Source: Phylloscopus collybita (lineage: Eukaryota; Chordata; Aves; Passeriformes; Phylloscopidae). Taken from it: DNA of 64,000 nucleotides. The stretch is taken from contig JAJNNQ010000075.1 in assembly GCA_027886175.1 (NCBI GenBank), positions 82,191,001 to 82,255,000 of the forward strand, given 5' to 3'. Under the pieces are notes generated by a model. It saw only the letters and a program-made list of their open reading frames with translations, was not told the DNA's origin and ran no database searches. Position numbers and translations under genes: made by a program. Below, piece after piece: positions 1 through 11,900 of this stretch (the stretch's first letter is position 1; every line of letters begins with the position of its first letter).

Positions 1-2598
1 CTCACGGAACTGCACATTCAAATGACAAAAGTTGTTCTCACAAAGAGCCTGAAGCATTTATGTCACCCTTCTTGACCCTTTTTTCATTGCTTTTACTTAC
101 CTTGCTTCTTGCTGATTTAATGCACATATGGATGGAAAGCACCCTGATGATCAGATGTCTTTTGCTACTGCCTCATTACAGGTATACTGCTAACTCTGCA
201 AGTTCATTTAGAATGTCTTGATACCTTGCCTAAGCACTGTTGATCCTTGATGGCTGAACTTAATCGCAGGATACATCTGGCACCATTAGTTTTGAATTTG
301 TGGTTTGAGAATTCACGTACAAACACAATTCTAATTGCCACAGGAATTGGTCCATCATGATGTATCATCTCTTTGCCACATAAACAAAAATGTAACTGAT
401 CTGTGCAGTAGATGGAATTTCTTAAAGCAAAAACTCCAGGTAGGACCTTTAGCTGCTGGATCATAGTCTGCCCCCAGTTTCTCATCCTGTTGCGGGGCAC
501 AGGCAGTGATGTATTCCCTCAAATTATATTGGGCGGTGGTGGGAAGCTCTTCCCCACATTTACTCAGCAGCAAAACATGGGTTGTAAATAATGTCCCCCT
601 GATTTTGCTGAGAATAACCTGTAGTTTAGAACATGCCAAGAGCATGGTGGGCGTACCTATGTGTGGAGGACCGCAGCCTTCTTACCCCAGTGTAGAGGTG
701 TATTGGAGGGTTGGACCAAAGGCAGAGCAAGCCCAGCACACATAGTTCTTGGATTCCTTTGGCTGTGGACATCCAGCAGGGACTGTGAGCTACATCCCTG
801 CCTCTCACAAACAGCTGCCAACTTCTTCATGAAGTGACAGACACACAGAGATTACTGTGGTCTTTCTGGGCTTGTACTGCTCAGGTAAATCCCCATCCTT
901 TAGCTTTGCAGGCAATAAACCCAAACATAGTATGTTACCAGTGTCTAAACAATCAGCACTTCTGGACATTGCTCTGCTTAGAATTTTACCATGTTGTGTG
1001 CTTTTAGTTTTTACTTACTTTGTTGTATCTATTCAGGTTTAGGTTGTAAACTTTTTCAAGGAAAAGGACCCATTATTTTGCTACACTTCACAACTGTATA
1101 GGCTATCAGCACTGTGTGGTCTTAGTTCTTTTGGGCTTTATACTTGGAAACATTAGTTTGTGTTGAAATTAGTCTTAGATGGTCAGTTTGTCTCTATGCC
1201 CCCTGTGGACATCAATTCCACAATTACACTGCCATTTTCAGATTTCAGCCAACTTTTGGATTTTTATCTAAATTTCAGTAGATTTCTAAGCGTACCCAGT
1301 TCTCTGTTGTACCAGCCTTGATGCTGGGGAATTCACAGCCACACTCTTCTTCTCTGTTAAAAACATTGCATTGTCTCAGTCTTTACTTTAAAGTCATGCG
1401 GCTGTCTAAAATACTTTTTATTATTTTGAAATCTTTCAAGAATTTCAGTTGGAAATATTTGACATACATCTCCTGCTACATTTATCTCCACAGGTTAAAA
1501 CCATTAATTAAGCCCAAACACCTAAGTGTAGAACAACAGTAAAAGGAAGTGTGAACTACTGGCTTAAGACTCAGAGCTCCATGTCCCTATCTTAATTAGT
1601 CTGTTTGTCATGAAAAACTAAATGTTCTTTAAGGGAACAGCAAAAATACTGGACCAACAGATGCATAGAGTGTTTTGACAGAGTAACTTGCGTTCAGCAC
1701 TAGATCATTAAGTTCAGCAAAATGGTGAAGGAAAGGTTTGCTATAATCCATAGTCTGGAGTGAGGTCACCAACTAAACTGATCATGACAAGAAAAGACCC
1801 TAGACTGATGAGAAAATGTCCTCTGATAGAGGTCAGCATTCCTTTGCCTACAGGAAACAGGTCTTTAAGGACTGTGAAAGAAAAAAAAAATGTGTTAGCA
1901 CGACTTGCTTGGACACACAGTATGTGGTCATCAGCACTGTGAAATGTTTTGTGGCTTATAAAATGATTAACTGACCATTCAAATTCTAGAAATGTTGCAT
2001 TTGTAGCAGCAATCATCTCCTCAGAGAGGAGGCAACAGAGTGTGAAACCTGAATTCCAGCAACAGAGAGGCTAGAAGAATAATTAAAACCAGAAATAACT
2101 TGAAGCTTCCAGAAATTATAGTCAAGGTTTGCAATATAGCAATAACATCTGTATTTATGTAGACATGTGTGCATGGATGTGTGTGTAATGACAATGGCAT
2201 CATTTCCAAACAGAAAGATGGTTGCCAAATATTGTTCTCCAGTTATCATAATTTTCCAGAGTGAACTGTTTTTGAATAGTCCCTAAGGACTTCTGGTCAT
2301 AAATATTTCTAAAAAGTATGTGCTTCACTCATGCCAATCAATATCATAAAGCAACCCTACAGCTAAATTAGCAAAGTAGAGAACTCGTACTTATTGACTA
2401 AACCCTAATGTTATCCTACTGAAGGCTCAAGGTCTGCAGTTTATATGGTAATAGCATTTCTGTTTTCAAAAGGCGTGCACCTGGATCTTACATTTTTATA
2501 TAGAAGATTAAATACTTTATAGTATATTTGCCTATTGAGAAAACTCATTTGCCTTGAGGAAAAAGGCATCCTCTTATGAATTTCCTTTAACTTTACAG
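1..2598. other. CDH20: Probable CDH20 intron 1 (3' part), no gene seen
   Basis: This AT-rich stretch precedes the splice acceptor of the first coding exon of cadherin-20. The acceptor (TTTAACTTTACAG, ending at 2598) implies at least one upstream non-coding exon, as in other CDH20 genes, so this segment is best read as the end of intron 1. I see no CpG island, no promoter-like sequence and no coding exon in it; the short open frames on both strands have no recognisable protein character. That it is intron rather than an unspliced leader is inference from the acceptor and from the gene family. Confidence 0.6.
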
Positions 2599-2723
2599 GA
2601 TACTGCATTTCTGAGAACCAGGGTCTCTACTGGACATTTCAAAGGACAACACAGAGGACCTACTTTTTTCTCAAGGGACCCAAGTTACTGTGTTTGGACT
2701 TTTAAGTCAGACCTAGTATACGG
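2599..2723 (+). other. CDH20: 5' UTR part of first coding exon
   Basis: The segment lies between the acceptor at 2598 and the first ATG of the cadherin frame at 2724. It holds no upstream ATG. The context of ATG 2724 is weak (C at -3, T at +4), whereas the in-frame ATG at 2742 (Met7) has A at -3. The longer start is chosen because the first six residues, MWTSGR, match my memory of mammalian CDH20. Confidence 0.75.
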
Positions 2724-2966
2724 ATGTGGACTTCAGGTAGAATGAGCAATGCAAAGAACTTGTTTGGACTTGGTGTCTCCTTGTATTTTTGGGGACTGAT
2801 GGACCTTACTACAACTGTGCTGTCAGGAAGTGCCAGGCCCCTCACCGAAGGGCAAGAAGACAACCTGTCAGACAAGCTGCATCAGCGTATGAAGAGGAGC
2901 TGGGTGTGGAACCAGTTTTTTGTTCTGGAGGAATATACAGGAACTGACCCTCTCTACGTTGGGAAG
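2724..2966 (+). CDS. CDH20: CDH20 coding exon 1: signal peptide, prodomain, start of EC1
   Basis: It encodes residues 1-81 and ends in phase 0 at YVGK, with donor GTAAGA. The hydrophobic segment around [13 protein letters not shown] would target the protein to the secretory pathway. The prodomain is short, as in other type II cadherins, and ends in RMKR (residues 55-58). Cleavage there exposes [13 protein letters not shown], whose W60 and W62 would insert into the partner cadherin during strand-swap adhesion. The prodomain (residues about 34-54) looks like the least conserved part compared with the mammalian protein I remember. Confidence 0.97.
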
Positions 2967-5900
2967 GTAAGACCCAGAGTGGGAGGATGTCTGTAAGGGT
3001 GCATCCATCTGTGTATCTGCAGATTTTGATGAAACACGGGTGTTTCCTTAAGTGACTTTGCCATCTTTCCGGCAGTGACTTCATCTGCATTAATTTCACT
3101 TCTGCTCCCAAGAGCTTTTGCCCCATGTCACCTTTGTTTGGGAAGAATTTCTGTTCCAAGGGGCTGTCAATATATTTGCCTATTTCAAAGAGATCTGCTG
3201 CATCAATCATCATCTGCAGTTTGAGGTAGTGTTAGAAAATCTGCAGCAATCTTTCCAGGGACCCCTACAATGTCAAGGCAAAGCAAGGTTATATTGACAT
3301 ATAAGGATTAGGAAAGAAAGGAAGAGTTTGTGATCATGCTTCTGTCCATGATCAAGTCAGCTAGAAGCTGCAATTCAAAATCAAATTAAATAGCCAGTTT
3401 GCCTTGAAAACTGACATTTCAGTTTTTGTTTTCTGCAAGTCTTCAGGGTCAGAGTATTTTCTGGCTTACCATATCTTGACTGCAGGTTGATTTTGTGGAC
3501 TACAGAGAAGTTGTTCCAGATTTAGAAGGGTAGATGGACACCTCAATAAATCCAACTATGAAAGGTCCTATTTTTGGATAACTTATACCCCAAGAACCTA
3601 CCCATCACTACAAATATGTGTAAAATGTATTCCTGAGCTCATCCTATACCTATACTTGGTAATATTTTGCATTTACTTTTCTCTGTCTCCTTGAGGAAGA
3701 AGCTGATGGAAATCAGACCAGTAATGTCTGCTGTCACAATTATAACCATAATTTTTTTTTTGTTTTTAAAGACCCTGAATCGCAGACCCTGTATTGACCC
3801 TGTTATTCTAAGTTTTATGGTCAACATCAAGTTTGTTTCTATTCCAGACCAAGGTGAAAAACCTGGACAAAAATGTCGAGAGTTAATGTACTTAAGTGTT
3901 TGAACAATGCAATCACAATTTTACATGCCTAAAATATCAGATACAGCTATGATAAGTGGAGATTACACATAGGTATATATGAAAACTTAGAAAGGATATC
4001 AGAAAATAATTCCTTCACATTTAATTTCTTTTTTTTATATATATACAATATAGGCTCCATTTTTCCTTTCAAGCTATCCATCTGCAGGGAAAAAAAAAAT
4101 ATTACATATCCAGAGGCCCAGTTTGGAAACGTATTTATCATTCTACAGGCCCATAGAGCTAAACTGTGCTCTCAGTCACACCACTATAAATTAAAATGAA
4201 TCCACGGGCTTCAGAAGACCTCCTCCTGATTTATCCCTGCATGACTGACAGCAAGATGTGCTCTCCTTCCTCCCACAGCAATGGCATTACTGGTGATTGC
4301 CTCTAGATGAGACCTCATTAGTCTTCATTCATTTGTGCACCTAGCTTTTCAGCTCTTGATATCTCTATTGGCTAAAGAAATTAATATTTGTTTTCGTGCA
4401 ATTCCCAGCTTCGGAACAAGGGCCAGACTTATTATTTCACATTCTCAGTTACATCTGAAATGACTTCAGGCTTCCACTTGTGAGCTGACTCTTAGGTAAA
4501 GCAAGTATGAGGAGAAACCAGCCCATCTTTTAGACCTGATGGTGTCATTAGGAGCACAGACATCTGGCACAGTCAGCAGCACTCCTGAGCTTGCCACCGC
4601 TCAGCCCGAGGGAAGGGCACCAAGACGGCTCCTCATGGCCTGTGCCCACCACTCTAGAGCCCAAGCTGCCGTCGGGGAGCTTCTCCAAGGCTGCCTGGGT
4701 GCCGGCTGTGCTCGCACCAGGGTGCACAAGGGCTAATTAGCTCCTCCCTGGGCCAATTAGTTCCATGCACTACTGAGCTGACAGGGCTGGATCCCTCAGA
4801 AGGCCTCCTAACTCGGCAGCGCTCCGTGTAGTCCCGGCACCAGGGAACTCTGCTGCCAAAAGGGGCCTCTGGGGCTCACACGTTCCATGCTCTCCTGCCC
4901 CCTGATGTGGGTGCGGAGCTGCCAGCCGAGCGGTGGGATGGGGGCTGTGGGGCTCTGTGAGGCACAGGCTGCCCCTTGTCTCACCCAGCCACAGGCACAG
5001 GAGCTCCAAAGAGGCAGCAGCCTCCCACAGCTCATCGCCCGCCTGCGCTTGTGCTGCCTGAGTCTTAGGGATCCTTAGGAAAGGGGTCAGCAGGGAATAG
5101 ACTGTGGGGTGAATTAATTGTTCTGGCAGGCCAGAAATTTTTCAGCCCAAGTCACCCCAGGCTGACTCAAAAATAGCTCTGTAAAGGCTTGCACGGAGTG
5201 CGGTGGAGGCGCAACAGGGCTTTAAGTCTGCTGCTGGCTGCTCACACCAGCCTTCCAAAACAGCCCTGGGTCCCATACCAGGCCAGGCAGGGCCTCTTCT
5301 AACTGATACCACCACAACATCCTGAAACATCCTCATAGCCAGGCCTTGCTTTTATCCATCTGCTCTCTCCAAGCCCCTGTCAGAAGGAGAAAGAGTGCAC
5401 AGCACAGGGCTGGTTGTACAGCTGGTTCTGGCTGGTTCTGTACAACTGGAGCAACCAAAAAGGCACCTTGACTTGAACCACAGGTCCAGGCTTGCTTAGT
5501 ATGATTTCCAAGGCTGCTATGATTGTGTGAACTTTCCTAGACAACTTTTAAGGCAAGGTGCAAAATATGTTCTGGACAGAGAAATGAAAGAAACTTCCTG
5601 ATGTGAAGTCAGTACAATTTTTGCTTTTCTCCAGTGCTCATGATAGTGATTTAAAGTACTTCAGCTTCAGAGGGTTCCTGGTCCTGTCACAGATAAATAC
5701 AAGACTTCAGTTTTCCTAGAGGTGGCCATTATTGGCTAATAGGATCAACCAGGGAAACCAAAGCCCCTTCATTTGCTACAGCAGGTATTTTCCACATTCA
5801 ATGAGCAGCCTACACTGTGTCAGTAATTGAACTGGGGACACACTTCACCATTTTGCCTTGTTGGAGACTCCCTAACCCTGTTTCAAAGAAGCATTCGAAT

Positions 5901-8900
5901 CACAGCAGCTGAATAAATGAATAAAATGCAACCTCTCTACAGACTATCAATGTACATCAACCACACTCACTCATGCATCCTTACGAAAATCCCCTGCAGG
6001 TGCTACCACCCTGGAAGCAGAGAAGGGAGAAACACATCAAGGAGGGAGCCACAGACTGCTTAGCAGAGCTGTGTGCATTCTCCCCTGAGCTGCTCACTGC
6101 AGCACTACTCTCTTCCACATGCCCTTTGCCAGGAAATGTGTCATTCCAATGCAGATGTAACATCTTTATTTTTTTGTACTATTCTCATCAAAAGAAGCCA
6201 TGCAGGTTGACACAATTACAGATTTCTCAGGAGTTATCAGCTTTATTCCTCCAATAACCCATTCCTTAATATGGAGGGAAAAGTACAAATTAATTCCTCC
6301 TACTCTGTATCAACCACATGGCAGCACAGTTTATTGCACCACCCATAAAACAGAGGGAACTTAAAACTAGATCACCTTTCTGACACAGTGACTTTTACAA
6401 TCCAAACTACAGCATCTGATATTAGGTTTGGTGTGGGCTTCAGTCCCTTCAGACACCAAATTCTTTCAGATTTATTGCAATCTGGCAGTGTTATGTCTTT
6501 TATACTCTTTTTTGCTTTGTCTAGAAAGAGCAGGTTATACAAGAAGCTGCAAAAGTGCTGCAAGCATTTCTTACTGCCTAGCCTTGGTTGAGACCCAATG
6601 TTTCTAACAAATCACAGTTACACAGAGATCCTCTTGTACTCCCAAATTCTTAATAGCAAGCCATGTTCATTCCTTGTTTGCTCCCTTCACAACTGCATTT
6701 ATTCCAAATAGGGCTTTGGACAGAAGGTGTAATTTAACCCATGGGTTTGATTCATTATTTTCTTCAAAGTATTCTGAAAATTCCTGAACACCTACTGCTA
6801 TTTCAAAAGATGCTTCTTTTTTTCTTTCTCTTTTCCTTCTTTTCTCCTTTATCACCTTTTTCTTTTTCTGTTCCTTTTCCCTTTTTCTTTTTCCATTTTC
6901 TTTTTTCATGGTTTTTTTATTTCTTTTTCATTCTCTTTGTTTTCTGTTTCATGTTTGCCTTTTGACTTTGAATTTGACCTTGACTTCCTCTTTTTTTTTT
7001 TTCTTTTACTTATTTAATGAGGACTTGTTGGTGTTCCAAAATGCATTTTCTTCCATCAGGCCCCGCTCTAATTCCCCAATCAGGTCTAACATCTGTATCT
7101 GTCTCAGCAGCTGCATTCTTTCACTGGTGCACTAATGCACTAAAACAAATGCCCAAGATGTAGCTTAGTGGTTCTGAATCAATTTGAAAAGCTGTAATAG
7201 TGTCCTCCTTCTGGAATTATCCTGTTTACTAGCTCCTACAGTGATAATCTCTGAGTTATGGGTGTTTAGGGTAAGTAATGACAACCCCTGTCTTTTTTTA
7301 AATTAATCACAAGATGGTGTTTCCTGAAGATACTCCAGTTTGCAGTCCTGGTGCCTGCATGTGAATTAATACACATGGCAGCCAGCTAAATTTAACTGTT
7401 TACCACTGCCAAAATTTTCTGGGCTTGTTCTTACACCATTCAGTTAATACACCACCTGAGAGCTGCCAGCTTTTCTCCAAAATATCGATGTTTCTCAGAT
7501 GCAGTAGCCACTGCAGCGATGGAGGCAGAGGAGGAGGAAGTGAAATGCCAGTGGCCTGGCACAGCCATTGTCACAAGCTGCACCTTCAGCTCTTGCAGCC
7601 ACACCGCAGTGCTGCTGCCCTTAATGCTCTCTGTCCCAGCAGTCACTTGGAGTCCATGGGCCACCTCCATACAGACCTGCATCCCATATCTCATGGGATA
7701 TGCCACGGAAAACTATGGGGCCCCACCTCAGCTGAACACACTCTTGCCCTAAAATCAGGAGTGGATCCAAGTTTTGCATAGGTTGCATGACCTAGCTGAG
7801 AGGCAAGTAAGGGAGACACCTTTCAGGGAATGAGCATCTCCCAGCCAGACCCTTTGCTGGGGGAAAAGGTCTTTCTGCTCCCCAGTCGACAGGACTGAGT
7901 GCCCTAAAACAACTGAGGAGCTGCTTCACTGGCACTAGAAATGCTTAGGTCAGATAACTCATTTTGTCCACGTTCCTATTAAACTTTTTCCTATGTGATA
8001 AGTTATTGTATATGTTCTTTATTGTTTTTAAACAGCTCAGAGATGAGATTACTTCTTTCTTTCTTGAGAGTATTGTCTGTAATCATTTGTACAAAGTTTG
8101 ACTTCTGCTTCTCAACACAAATTATCCATTTCTGTTTGGATTCTTTCTTCAAGTCCTCTGTTCATATATTCAGTTTACTATTCTAAGATTTTTCTTTCCA
8201 GTACAAATATTTACCTATGTTTGGCCCCATCCTCCAAGATTACTCCCATACGTCCTTTAAGCTCATCAAAGCATTAAACACACACCTAATTCTGACTATA
8301 TTTCTGAGATGATTTGTTCATATATGCATTTTAAAATGTGCTTAATTGAATCCAGCCCATTTTCACTACTTCTTTTAAATTATTATTTATCCTTTATTCA
8401 TCTCCCACAATTATATTCACACTGGAAAACAGTATTCACATCTGAACCATTTTGATTATTGAAACTCAAGTCTACTGCCTTCCTGTCTTTTGGTACTGAA
8501 TGATTACTGCCACGGGGCATTTGTATCTGTGCTGTGTTCCTCAAAATCACAGAAGTATGAGCATACCATTATGGATTTTCATAGTGTGAGTGAAATTAAG
8601 CAATTTGATTGTTTTTGATAGTCATTCCAGTATTTCATAGGAACCAGGTGTTTAAAAGAATGTACTCCCCAGAATAATTTGTTTCCCTGTTTTAGATTAT
8701 AATTAAGTAAACTGCATTTACTCTTGCTCTGTTCTGTTGCATTCACAGCTATCTGTGGCTGCTCAGAACTAATTAGCAGTCATGCAATAAATCCATTTGC
8801 TAATTTCCTAGAAAATCTGGGGTGGTTCTCATTTCTATAGCCTGCCATGGGCATAAGCAACTGTTTGTTGCTGCTTTCCTTACCTACTGTTTGATAATAT

Positions 8901-11900
8901 TCCTTCCTGAAGATGTAAGGATCCAGACTAATTTTTTTACTAAAATGTAATGGAAAAAAATTAAAATATTTCCAAATCATAACACTTACTGGGTAACTTT
9001 CCCATTCTGCTTTCCCCTTGATCCCAAGCAGATTTGCCTTATTTGCCCCAACATTATGCTATCCCTGCAGTATTTGACTCCTCTTGAGCCACGTGAGCAA
9101 GCACAGTCTGCAGTTTGCTGACCTCACTTTATCCCGAATCTTCTCAGTGGCCATTGCAACAAGGCAAAAGATAATTATTGTGTCAAGTGAGATTCCAAAA
9201 AGGCACAGAGCCTGTTCCTGTTTGGGTGCCTCTGCCTTTTCTTTTGGTGCAGCTGTGGGTGCAGAAACAGGAAGACAGGAGAGGGTTTTTAATTGCAACT
9301 CTGCAATACAGACTTTACTATTTGCCTCTTTCAGCAAAGCGAGTTCATTAAAACCAGCTTGTGAGTCCCAACAGTCAGAGACCGGAATGCTGGGGACGAT
9401 CACGTGCGTAGTGTTTCTCAGCAGCTGCTCACCCAGCTCATGGTCTAATTGAATCCTGTTCCTTTCCACAGCTCCACTCTGACATGGACAGGGGAGATGG
9501 TTCGATCAAATACATCCTCTCAGGAGAGGGAGCTGGCATTGTGTTCACAATTGATGACACGACAGGGGACATTCATGCCATCCAGCGGCTGGACCGGGAG
9601 GAGAGGTCACAGTACACCCTCAGAGCGCAGGCTCTGGACAGGCGAACGGGCCGGCCCATGGAACCAGAGTCAGAGTTTATCATCAAAATCCAAGACATCA
9701 ACGACAATGAACCCAAGTTCCTGGATGGACCTTACATAGCCTCTGTTCCAGAAATGTCACCTGTGGGTAAGACAGATATTGTGGAGTCTCCTTCCCTTAT
9801 AAGCAAATTAGAGATGGTCACCGAAGCACAGATTTCCTGACTCCTTGATCTCAGCTTCGGCCCCTTGAGCAGGAGCTGCAGGACAGAGGAGCTTATTCTG
9901 GGGTGCCTGCTTGTGATAGAAAAGAGACAACAGGCTTTACATCAGCATCAACTCCTCTGAAAGAAAATGTGCCAAGGGAAGCCTAAACGCTGAAAAGAGG
10001 TGTAATTCAAACATGCCATGTTTAGACAATTTGTAGTAACATAGTGCCCCTTTTGCACTGACATCAGATGGTAGAAATAATAATGTCTGTTAGACAGCCA
10101 TTACCATCCCAAAAATGACGCAGTCTTAGCAACCTAATCAAGTTCATACTGAGAGCTCAGCTCCTGTCCAGGAGCCCTTGAAAACATGGAGACATGAAAA
10201 CAATCATTAGCTCCTTCTAATTCATGTAAGCCTGCACTAAACAAAGTTCAGTGAATCCTGAGATTCTGGTACTACTTGCCCTCCACTTTTACAGAACGGG
10301 ATCATGTTGAAGACACTCCTGTTACTGCAATGCAGAAGACAAACAGCAGCCTTCCTATCTTCCTATCCTGACACAAGTCAGGAGAAATAATTTCCATATA
10401 GGAAATCAAATAATCACACAAAATATTGTTTTTCTGAATGGTTTTCTTTCTTTTTGAGTTGTCTTTATTTGCTTGTTGTTTTTTGGCTCTGTGACATCAC
10501 TGCAGAGATGATAATAATACCATATAAATTTCATGTCCTGAAGTTACAGATATGCTTCAACTTCTCATTCTTCAATATTATGTTGACATAAAGCTAGAGA
10601 GAGGCATCAAATACAGAAGTTCCAGTCAGAAATAATGTTTCTTAATGGTAATAGCTAGCTTGAATTCAGATTTATCCTCAAGTCCTTATCTAGTAACAAC
10701 AGATTTGTTTGTAACACAAAACATTATGTAGAAGGCTGGATACATTCATAAAGGCATTGTCTGACATTTTAAGGAGTCAAAACCCACATATATTTCAGTT
10801 GTGCCTCACCTTCTCCTTGTTCTTGATAAATTGCATCACCTGCAAGCCATTACTAGCTTCAGAGGAAGCAGACCTTGAAAACCAATTGAAAAAAGAAATA
10901 TATATGCCTCTGTATGGGCTGCAAAGGCACTTCAGCAGTGTATAATCTCTAGGCCATGCAATGTAAACTGCAGTCCCACAGAGAGATTATCTCAGAGATA
11001 CTTCCCTTCATGTTCACTGTTTGTGTACCATTTCCATCCCTCAGTCAACTTACAGCATTGATGGGCCTGCTGCAACAGTTCATGATTTATGTCAGCAGAG
11101 CTATAGAACTTCTTTGAGCTGCCTCCTAACAACATTTAAAATCAAGACAAGGGGGAAAGAAACAATCAGGATATAATTACCATCTCTCTGCCAACCATAA
11201 CAAAGTACTGTTAGTTCAGCAATTCTGTAACTGTGGTCCATAGAGTACTTGCTCTTTTATATCTTCTTATAGAAGCATGATGAATTAATACCTATTAATT
11301 CTTTTAGTGCTAATGAGCTACAAGCATGAACAATAAGTACATGCACTATGAGCATCAAGTGAAAAAGTTTGGTGTGGGAAAGCTCCTGTTAGGCATTTCA
11401 ATTTAGTTTGAACTGTGTACTTTTCCTGCCAGCTCTTTATCCCACAAGGTCTTACCTTGATGGTTTTTTTTTTGTCAGGCACCTCTGTTATCCAGGTGAC
11501 AGCGACAGACGCTGATGACCCAACCTATGGGAACAGCGCGAGGGTTGTATACAGTATTCTCCAAGGACAACCATATTTCTCTGTGGACTCCCGGACAGGT
11601 ATGTTATTTCATCAGAGTGAAAACCAAAATAAAAAGTTGCAAGCAGAAAGAAAGGGCAGTGCATCATAGCTGTGGTCAGAGAAATGTGTTTTTGTGACTT
11701 GGAGCCAAGACAGAGCAGCCCTGTGTGAGGGGTAAAGTAATGCTGTGGCAGTGAGCTCCAGAAGAAGAACGTGCTTTTTCCAGTGATATATTCCTCTGAG
11801 TGACCATATTCTGCAACTCAGCATCTGGATGGATTTGGTGCTGTAAATACTCTTGCTAGCTTCTATCATTGAGAAATGATCTTCAAAAGATCTAGTTGAT

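Larger units (their letters stand above)
2967..9471 (+). other. CDH20: CDH20 intron 2 (6.5 kb)
   Basis: This is a GT-AG, phase 0 intron. Most of it is AT-rich sequence with no supported gene. Two compositional features stand out and are listed separately: a GC-rich block at about 4.55-5.08 kb and a pyrimidine-rich tract at about 6.81-7.01 kb. Short open frames here on both strands look like chance. Confidence 0.85.

Noticed and set aside
5880..5920. TTCGAATC-type box suggestive of a tRNA gene
   Set aside because: No acceptor, D or anticodon arm can be folded around it.
6667..6965. Lysine/glutamate-rich minus-strand frame and phenylalanine/leucine-rich plus-strand frame
   Set aside because: Both are produced by the pyrimidine-rich simple repeat and carry no information beyond composition.
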